From Bacillota bacterium (lineage in GTDB: Bacteria > Bacillota_A > Clostridia > Lachnospirales > Lachnospiraceae): 10,243 nt of DNA. The notes under the pieces were generated by a model that was given only the letters and a program-made list of their open reading frames with translations, made no database searches and was not told where the DNA came from. The DNA is taken from the NCBI GenBank assembly GCA_023443925.1, contig JAEZSL010000162.1, forward strand, positions 1-10,243, in the 5' to 3' direction. Made by a program: the position numbers and the translations under genes. Below are positions 5,319 to 10,243 of the stretch, piece by piece; within the stretch, counting starts at the first letter, position 1; each line of letters starts with the position of its first letter.

Positions 5319-6338
5319 ATGGGCGAAATTAAAATGTATGCTGATAACCTGCCTAATATTCCCTGGCAGGAGCAACCGGAAAACTGTGCCGGTCCTGTTT
5401 GGCGCTATTCAGAGAATCCGATTATCGGCAGGAATCCGTTAAAAGGTGTAGCAAGGATTTTCAATAGTGCGGTAGTTCCTTATGAAGGTAAGTTTATCGG
5501 TGTTTTCCGGGCGGAAACGAACAATGGTATACCACACCTTTATTTAGGACGCAGTGAAGACGGTATCAACTGGACCTATGATTCTGAGAGGATTCCCTTT
5601 GTGAATGAAAAAGGAGAACCCTTTATGCCAAGATACGCCTATGATCCCAGATTAATCAAAGTCGAGGATACCTACTATATTATTTGGTGCACCGATTTTT
5701 ACGGCGCAGCGCTTGGATTGGCAAAAACCACGGATTTTAAAACCTTTATACGCCTTGATAACCCTTTTCTGCCTTTTAACAGAAACGGAGTTTTATTTCC
5801 CAGAAAGATAGGCGGTAACTTTACGCTGCTGTCCCGTCCCAGCGACAGCGGACACACGCCGTTTGGTGACATATTTATCAGTGAAAGTCCTGACTTGGTT
5901 TTCTGGGGTAAACACAGACATGTTATGGAGAAAGGCACCCAGTGGTGGCAGTCACTGAAAATCGGCGGCGGTGCAGCTCCCATTGAGACCAGTGAAGGCT
6001 GGCTGATCTTTTATCATGGAGTTACCCGTACCTGTAACGGTTATGTATACAGCATGGGAGCAGCCATTCTGGATATAGACAATCCCTCCATGGTAAAATA
6101 TCGTTCTGATAGCTTTGTTTTAACACCGGAAGAATGGTATGAGGAGAGAGGCTTCGTAGCAAATGTGGTATTTCCCTGTGCGACGCTTCATGATGCTGCC
6201 ACGGGAAGGATTGCCATATACTATGGAGCAGCTGACAGCTATGTTGGTTTAGCTTTTACGACGCTGGATGAAATTGTTGCCTTTGTTAAAGAACATCATG
6301 CGGAAATCGGTGACGATGCTTCTATGGGCATTATATAA
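5319..6338 (+). CDS. GH130 family beta-mannoside phosphorylase
   Basis: Probable inverting phosphorylase that uses inorganic phosphate to cleave a beta-1,4-linked mannose from the non-reducing end of a mannoside, giving alpha-D-mannose 1-phosphate. The 339-residue protein has no signal peptide, so it acts in the cytoplasm on imported oligosaccharides. The five-bladed beta-propeller pattern of GH130 is visible. It starts NPIIGRNPLKGVARIFNSAVVPYEGKFIGVFRAE (about 33-66), then LYLGRSEDGINW, then RYAYDPRLIKVEDTYYIIWC, with Asp109 in the place of the family's catalytic acid. SRPSDSGHTPFGDIF and GGGAAPIETSEGWLIFYHGV carry the Arg and His residues expected at the phosphate site. The ATG at 5319 is chosen because AAGGAGAG lies five bases upstream and the promoter overlaps any longer version. 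Substrate (mannooligosaccharide, mannosylglucose or mannosyl-N-acetylglucosamine) cannot be fixed by eye. No transporter is adjacent. Confidence 0.9.
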   Translation: MGEIKMYADNLPNIPWQEQPENCAGPVWRYSENPIIGRNPLKGVARIFNSAVVPYEGKFIGVFRAETNNGIPHLYLGRSEDGINWTYDSERIPFVNEKGEPFMPRYAYDPRLIKVEDTYYIIWCTDFYGAALGLAKTTDFKTFIRLDNPFLPFNRNGVLFPRKIGGNFTLLSRPSDSGHTPFGDIFISESPDLVFWGKHRHVMEKGTQWWQSLKIGGGAAPIETSEGWLIFYHGVTRTCNGYVYSMGAAILDIDNPSMVKYRSDSFVLTPEEWYEERGFVANVVFPCATLHDAATGRIAIYYGAADSYVGLAFTTLDEIVAFVKEHHAEIGDDASMGII

Positions 6339-6358
6339 GAAAGATCATTAAGTTATTA

Positions 6359-6506
6359 AGACCAGAATACCAGAAACAACAGAGTATCTGAAAGATATTA
6401 AGACCAGAATACCAGATACAACAGAATATTTTAAAGATATTAGATCACAATACCAAATACAACAAAATATCTTAAAGATATTACGCCAGTATATCAGATA
6501 CACACA
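6359..6506. repeat. Tandem 42-bp repeats downstream of the GH130 gene
   Basis: Units lie at 6359-6400 (42 bp), 6401-6442 (42 bp) and 6443-6483 (41 bp), with a partial fourth at 6484-6506. They share AGACCAGAATACCAGA at the start and AAAGATATTA at the end. Divergence rises from left to right. The array fills the gap between the stop codon and the terminator hairpin. No open frame runs through it. Confidence 0.78.
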
Positions 6507-6533
6507 TCGGCCGGATGCCGGTACCTGGTTAAG

Positions 6534-6598
6534 CCGGTTTGTTAGAAAAGAGATGGAGAGGAGTCGATGACCACCGCCATCTCTTTTAGTTTAACCGG
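6534..6598. terminator. Probable terminator after the GH130 gene
   Basis: AAAAGAGATGG (6546-6556) pairs with CCATCTCTTTT (6577-6587). An outer CCGGTT/AACCGG (6534-6539 and 6593-6598) extends the stem across a small internal loop. The hairpin loop is 20 nt. The T tract is poor after the outer stem, but TTTT ends the inner stem, so termination may rely on the inner part. It separates the GH130 gene from the mutase gene. Confidence 0.65.
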
Positions 6599-6762
6599 AT
6601 ATTTATTAAAAACCCCCTCCGTTTGAATTCAACAGTACATTTTAAATAGAACGAATTAATTATTTACATGCGAAAAGGAGTGGCATATAACAAAATAAGA
6701 ATGAGAAATTCTGATCAGAACAAAAAAATGCATTGCAAGTAATGGCAAAATTCAGTAAAATG

Positions 6763-6768
6763 TATAAT
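6763..6768 (+). promoter_or_regulatory. -10 box of the mutase promoter
   Basis: TATAAT lies at 6763-6768. The -35 region at 16-18 bp spacing is unlike consensus, and TTGCAA at 6733-6738 is 24 bp away, so an activator or another element may be needed. A start near 6775 would leave a leader of only about 22 nt. This puts the upstream ATG at 6770 before the transcript and supports the TTG start at 6797. Confidence 0.5.
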
Positions 6769-6796
6769 AATGAAGAATATGAAAGGAGATTACATT

Positions 6797-8512
6797 TTGG
6801 ATTATTTAGAGAAATATAAACAGTGGACGACAGACGAGTATTTTGATGAAGCAACCAGAACGGAACTAAAGGATCTGGCGGGAAACGATGCGGAAATTAA
6901 GGATCGTTTTTATAAAGACTTGGAATTTGGAACAGGAGGTCTTCGCGGCGTGTTAGGTGCCGGAAGCAACCGAATGAATTTATATACGGTTAGAAAGGCA
7001 ACACAGGGGCTGGCTAATTATATTCTTAAGCAGGGAGGGACCGGAAAAGGAGTTGCCATTGCTTTTGATTCCAGAAGGATGTCTCCGGAATTTGCTTCGG
7101 ATGCGGCACTTTGTCTGAATGCCAACGGAATTAAAGCTTATGTATTTGAATCATTAAGACCCACCCCGGAATTATCATATACGGTAAGGGAATTGGGATG
7201 TATTGCAGGTATTGTAATTACCGCCAGCCATAACCCTAAGGAATATAACGGCTATAAGGTATACTGGGAGGACGGCGCTCAGATTACTTATCCAAAGGAT
7301 GAGGAAATCATATCGGAAGTAAATGCGATTACCGATTATGAAGCGGTTAAAACCATGGAGAAAGAAGCGGCTGTAAGCCAGGGACTGTATCACACCGTAG
7401 GAGCTGAAATTGATGACAAATACATGGCTGAGCTGAAAAAATTAGTAGTTAACCCGGTGGCGGAAGAATGCAGGGATATGAAGATTGTCTACACTCCTCT
7501 TAACGGAACCGGCAACCTGCCTGTCAGACGTATTTTAAAAGAGCTTGGTTTTACTAATGTGTATGTGGTGCCGGAACAGGAACTTCCGGACTCTGAATTT
7601 ACAACGGTAGGCTACCCCAATCCGGAGGATCCCAAGGTATTTACCCTGGCGAAGAAACTGGCGGATGAAGTAGGCGCGGATTTGATTCTGGCTACCGATC
7701 CGGATGCGGACAGACTTGGCGTTCAGGTTCGCGATGACAAAGGTGAATTCGTATTATTAACCGGTAATATGTCGGGTGCCCTGATTGCGGAATATGTTTT
7801 TTCACAGAAAGCGGAACATAAGACTCTGCCTTCCAATGCGGCTCTGGTAAAAACCATCGTAACCGGCAACATGTCCGATCAGATTGCAAAGCACTACGGA
7901 GCAAGATTGATCGAAGTATTAACCGGGTTTAAATATATAGGGGAGCAGATTAAATTATTTAAAGAGACTGGTTCCAATGAATATGTCTTTGGTTTTGAAG
8001 AAAGCTATGGCTGCTTAATTGGAACCCATTCCCGTGATAAGGATGCGGTAGTTGCCGTTATGACATTATGCGAAGCCGCAGCTTATTATAAACAAAAAGG
8101 GATATCTCTGTATGAACAGATGAATCACTTATTTAAGACGTATGGTTATTTTAAAGAAGACTTGGTATCCGTTACCTTAAAAGGTATCGAAGGTATGCAG
8201 AAAATCAAGGAAATCATGGGCAATTACAGAAAGAATCCCCCGGTAGCAGCAGGCGGGTTAAAGGTTCTTAAATTCCGGGATTACGAAGCGGATACCATAA
8301 CAGATCTTGCCGCAGGCAGTGTGATACCTACCGGATTACCAAAATCCGATGTGCTATATTTTGAACTGGAAGAAGACGCCTGGTGCGCGGTAAGACCTTC
8401 CGGAACCGAACCCAAGATCAAATTTTATTTTGGTGTAAAAGGAACCGGTTTAGAGGACGCAGAAGCTAAATTAAAGCTGCTGGTTAATGATCCGGTCTTT
8501 CAGGTGGAATAA
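6797..8512 (+). CDS. pgcA: Alpha-D-phosphohexomutase (phosphoglucomutase / phosphomannomutase)
   Basis: Cytosolic enzyme that moves phosphate between C1 and C6 of glucose and often mannose, linking sugar 1-phosphates to glycolysis and to cell-envelope precursor synthesis. The 571-residue protein matches the long PgcA/PGM2-like type (about 570-585). All four signatures of the superfamily are present: phosphoserine loop TASHNPKEYNGYK (Ser144), metal loop DPDADR (Asp301, Asp303, Asp305), sugar loop GFEESYG (399-405), and phosphate loop RPSGTEPKIKF (533 onward). The start is TTG at 6797: AAAGGAG at 6782-6788 lies eight bases upstream, while the in-frame ATG at 6770 has no ribosome binding site and abuts the -10 box. 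The gene is monocistronic, between terminators. Its place after a GH130 phosphorylase suggests that mannose 1-phosphate could be one substrate; sequence alone cannot separate glucose from mannose preference. Confidence 0.94.
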   Translation: MDYLEKYKQWTTDEYFDEATRTELKDLAGNDAEIKDRFYKDLEFGTGGLRGVLGAGSNRMNLYTVRKATQGLANYILKQGGTGKGVAIAFDSRRMSPEFASDAALCLNANGIKAYVFESLRPTPELSYTVRELGCIAGIVITASHNPKEYNGYKVYWEDGAQITYPKDEEIISEVNAITDYEAVKTMEKEAAVSQGLYHTVGAEIDDKYMAELKKLVVNPVAEECRDMKIVYTPLNGTGNLPVRRILKELGFTNVYVVPEQELPDSEFTTVGYPNPEDPKVFTLAKKLADEVGADLILATDPDADRLGVQVRDDKGEFVLLTGNMSGALIAEYVFSQKAEHKTLPSNAALVKTIVTGNMSDQIAKHYGARLIEVLTGFKYIGEQIKLFKETGSNEYVFGFEESYGCLIGTHSRDKDAVVAVMTLCEAAAYYKQKGISLYEQMNHLFKTYGYFKEDLVSVTLKGIEGMQKIKEIMGNYRKNPPVAAGGLKVLKFRDYEADTITDLAAGSVIPTGLPKSDVLYFELEEDAWCAVRPSGTEPKIKFYFGVKGTGLEDAEAKLKLLVNDPVFQVE

Positions 8513-8540
8513 CAGTATAATTTCTGAAGAGCGAAACTAA

Positions 8541-8600
8541 AACAGGCTTCAATACAGTGTAACCGGGAAACCTTCCGGTCATTGCATTGAAGCCTGTTAT
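8541..8600. terminator. Terminator hairpin after the mutase gene, possibly bidirectional
   Basis: AACAGGCTTCAAT (8541-8553) pairs perfectly with ATTGAAGCCTGTT (8586-8598). The stem continues with mismatches, and an inner CCGG/CCGG lies near the tip. The hairpin starts 28 bp after the stop codon. The T tract is short on the plus strand. On the minus strand the stem is followed by TTTTAG, so it could also stop transcripts arriving from the SPFH gene. Confidence 0.72.
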
Positions 8601-8656
8601 TATAAACAAATTTTCATAAATTACCGTTCTATATAAATACAGTTATTATCAATATG

Positions 8657-8772
8657 CAATTAATATTAATACAGGATAGATCAATAATACAATTATTACC
8701 AATATACTAATTAATATTAATAACAGTAAATCATTAATACAATTAATATTAATACAGCATAAATCAATAATA
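8657..8772. repeat. AT-rich tandem repeats, 33-bp family
   Basis: Copies at 8657-8689 and 8740-8772 agree at 31 of 33 positions, with shared start CAATTAATATTAATACAG. Between them, 8690-8739 is a 50-bp variant with the same parts rearranged. The array lies between the mutase terminator and the 3' end of the SPFH gene. Confidence 0.72.
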
Positions 8773-8773
8773 T

Positions 8774-8930
8774 AATTCTATAAAATATAATAACACTAAA
8801 ATATAGTATATGTTAAAATGCAATTCTATAAAATACAATAACACTAAAAATAGTATGTTAAAATGCAATTCTAATAGATACAGTAATATTAAAATACAGT
8901 ATATATAAAAATACAGTATATATTAAAATA
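8774..8930. repeat. AT-rich tandem repeats, 45-48-bp family
   Basis: Units start with AATTCTA at 8774 (48 bp), 8822 (45 bp) and 8867 (decayed). The first two share the AATAACACTAAAA and GTTAAAATGC segments. The third grades into AAAATACAGTATATA-type repeats up to about 8930. Together with the 33-bp family, this leaves no gene in the 446 bp between the mutase and SPFH genes. Confidence 0.68.
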
Positions 8931-8958
8931 TAACGTCATAGCTACACCACAGGATAAC

Positions 8959-9975
8959 TTATATTAACTTTTGTCCGCAGTTAGGGCAGAAGTTAGCGTC
9001 ACCTGTTTTCTGACCGCAGTTGGGACAGAAATTCGGCTTCTTGCCGCTGGTTGCAGGCTGGTTATTCGTCTGATTATTCGCCTGATTATTTACCTGGTTA
9101 TTCGATTGATTATTCGGCTGGCTTAAATTATCCAGATTAAGACTCTGCATCACATGACCGGCTATATTGATTCCCATCATCATACCTGCCATATCGGAAG
9201 CAATACCGCCGCCCTGGACTCTTCCCGAAGCAATTCCATCGGTCATGGTGGCCTGCTGGTACCGGTTCATATCACTGATCATGCTATTGGATGCATTCCG
9301 GTTAATCATTGCCTGAATTTCATCCGGATAAGAAAAGCTCATAATATGGAAGGCAGTTACGGATAAGCCTGTATCAAAGATCTGCATATCCAGGTCGGTG
9401 CGGATACCGTTGCTGATATCAAAGGAATTAGCCTGAAGGTTAAACATATCTTTTCCCTCTTTGACAATCCATTTCATAAGTAACTGGTCTAGCAGAGAAG
9501 ATATACGCAGTTTCACATCTTCCACCAGATAACGGTCCTTAACACCTGCTATTTTATCAATTAATTTAACATAATCATTTACTTTAAAATGAAAAGTACC
9601 GTTTGCACGGATGGGAATACCTCCCGGCAATTGGGCAGTCGGAATATTAATAGCACTTCTGGTACCCCATTTTACCGTAAATTCCTTGGTGTTTATAAAC
9701 AGTACTTCCGCCCGCATGCCGCTGTTAAAGCCGAAACGGAACCCTTTTAAGGTAGAAAGAAACGGTACGATATCTGATTCAATGTCATAATCTCCGTCGT
9801 CTTTAAAAATTCCTTCTATTTTGCCGTTAAATAAAAATATGGCATCCTGTCCGGGACGTATGATTAATTTACTGCCTTTTTTTATTTCTTCATTATGCCA
9901 TTTATAGAAGATCATATCTTCCCTGAACTCTTCCCATTCTACTACATTGGATAATTGTCCTGAAAAAAAACCCAT
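8959..9975 (-). CDS. SPFH (band 7-like) protein with C-terminal zinc ribbon, YdjI-like
   Basis: The 338-residue protein has an SPFH/virion-core-protein-like domain (about 25-235) with WGTRSAINIP and ANGTFHFKVNDYVKLIDKI. An alpha-helical segment follows that includes a Gly/Met-rich stretch GIASDMAGMMMGINIAGHVMQ, then an Asn/Gln linker of five NNQ repeats. Two CPNC knuckles (Cys317/320 and 330/333) form a zinc ribbon at the very end. There is no signal peptide or membrane helix, so membrane association would be peripheral. It resembles B. subtilis YdjI, which helps bring PspA to the membrane together with YdjG and YdjH; that role here is inference. The start is ATG 9975 with AAAGGAAG eight bases upstream; an in-frame GTG at 9984 overlaps this site. 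It lies 74 bp downstream of the TPM-like gene on the same strand, probably in one operon. An older style of annotation is antifreeze or virion core protein. Confidence 0.85.
   Translation of the reverse strand: MGFFSGQLSNVVEWEEFREDMIFYKWHNEEIKKGSKLIIRPGQDAIFLFNGKIEGIFKDDGDYDIESDIVPFLSTLKGFRFGFNSGMRAEVLFINTKEFTVKWGTRSAINIPTAQLPGGIPIRANGTFHFKVNDYVKLIDKIAGVKDRYLVEDVKLRISSLLDQLLMKWIVKEGKDMFNLQANSFDISNGIRTDLDMQIFDTGLSVTAFHIMSFSYPDEIQAMINRNASNSMISDMNRYQQATMTDGIASGRVQGGGIASDMAGMMMGINIAGHVMQSLNLDNLSQPNNQSNNQVNNQANNQTNNQPATSGKKPNFCPNCGQKTGDANFCPNCGQKLI
9062..9121. repeat. Five 12-bp repeats coding for the NNQ linker
   Basis: Five consecutive 12-bp units of the form TTATTCGNCTGR (plus strand) encode N-N-Q-x four-residue repeats in the SPFH protein, between the helical domain and the zinc ribbon. 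The frame is kept, so copy-number change would only alter linker length. Confidence 0.85.
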
Positions 9976-10049
9976 CGTTTGCACTTCCTTTCTGCTGGTT
10001 TACAACCAATCACTGCCGTTTATTAAGGAGGTTAACCCCCCGGCCTTTA

Positions 10050-10243
10050 TTAAAAGCCCCGGCTTCCCCCGCTGTGGGAGTGGCCGCCGCTTGAGATTCC
10101 TCCGCCACCGCTGCTTCTGCCGCCGCCGTTATTATTATCCGGCTTTTTCACCCTGGTTGTGGTGGTTCTGATATAATCATCTCGGGAGGCGGTAACACCG
10201 GAGTTTCCTTCATCCAGATACGTCCGGTTGGAAACGGTAACCC
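10050..10243 (-). CDS. C-terminal tail of a probable TPM-domain (YgcG/YdjH-like) membrane protein, N-terminus outside the window
   Basis: Only the last 63 residues are visible. They comprise VTVSNRTYLDEGNSGVTASRDDYIRTTTTRVKK, then a low-complexity tail PDNNNGGGRSSGGGG and GGHSHSGGSRGF before TAA. A Gly/Ser/His-rich ending of this type is typical of TPM-domain proteins of the YgcG/YdjH group, in which an outside-facing TPM domain and membrane helices come earlier. The domain itself is not in the window, so the call rests on the tail and on the SPFH neighbour. In B. subtilis the ydjG-ydjH-ydjI genes follow pspA in one operon, and the order here (this gene, then the SPFH gene, 74-bp gap, same strand) matches ydjH-ydjI. 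The remaining operon genes and the promoter would lie to the right. Confidence 0.65.
   Translation of the reverse strand, partial: VTVSNRTYLDEGNSGVTASRDDYIRTTTTRVKKPDNNNGGGRSSGGGGISSGGHSHSGGSRGF

Overview
The window looks like chromosomal sequence from a low-GC, Gram-positive, anaerobic member of the Clostridia, most likely a Lachnospiraceae relative. This is inferred from AT-rich intergenic DNA, strong AGGAGG-type ribosome binding sites, sigma-A type promoters, a TTG start codon, and protein styles such as class IIB aldolase, a stand-alone GH130 phosphorylase and a clostridial Y-family polymerase. No database search was possible.

Layout. Positions 1-950 (minus) hold the first 316 codons of a Y-family DNA polymerase that runs off the left edge. 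After a 575-bp AT-rich spacer comes fba (1526-2389, plus), class II fructose-bisphosphate aldolase. A 21-bp-stem bidirectional terminator separates it from a convergent Prx6-type peroxiredoxin (2682-3326, minus). Divergent from the peroxiredoxin are a small NTF2/SnoaL-like protein (3736-4122) and a 66-residue two-helix membrane protein (4290-4490). A 0.8-kb spacer follows, with a 317-bp palindromic, MITE-like element and a perfect-consensus promoter. That promoter drives a GH130 mannoside phosphorylase (5319-6338). A PgcA-type phosphohexomutase (6797-8512, TTG start) follows under its own promoter. On the right, read leftwards, are the Gly/Ser-rich tail of a probable TPM-domain protein (10050-10243, partial) and an SPFH protein with a C-terminal zinc ribbon (8959-9975). 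This pair resembles ydjH-ydjI of the Bacillus subtilis pspA operon.

How the genes may work together. GH130 enzymes release alpha-mannose 1-phosphate from beta-mannosides. The neighbouring alpha-D-phosphohexomutase could convert it to the 6-phosphate, which enters glycolysis upstream of Fba. This is inference: the genes have separate promoters and terminators. The peroxiredoxin, the NTF2-like gene and the SPFH/TPM pair are probably stress-related and not connected to the sugar genes.

The least ordinary material is intergenic. At least five spacers contain their own degenerate tandem repeats, with unit lengths of about 14, 23, 20-39, 42 and 33/45 bp. One 35-bp sequence occurs twice, once beside the peroxiredoxin stop codon and once as an arm of the palindromic element. 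The GH130 promoter is flanked on both sides by phased GTGCA repeats. I found no CRISPR array, complete transposase, tRNA, rRNA or clearly new defence system.
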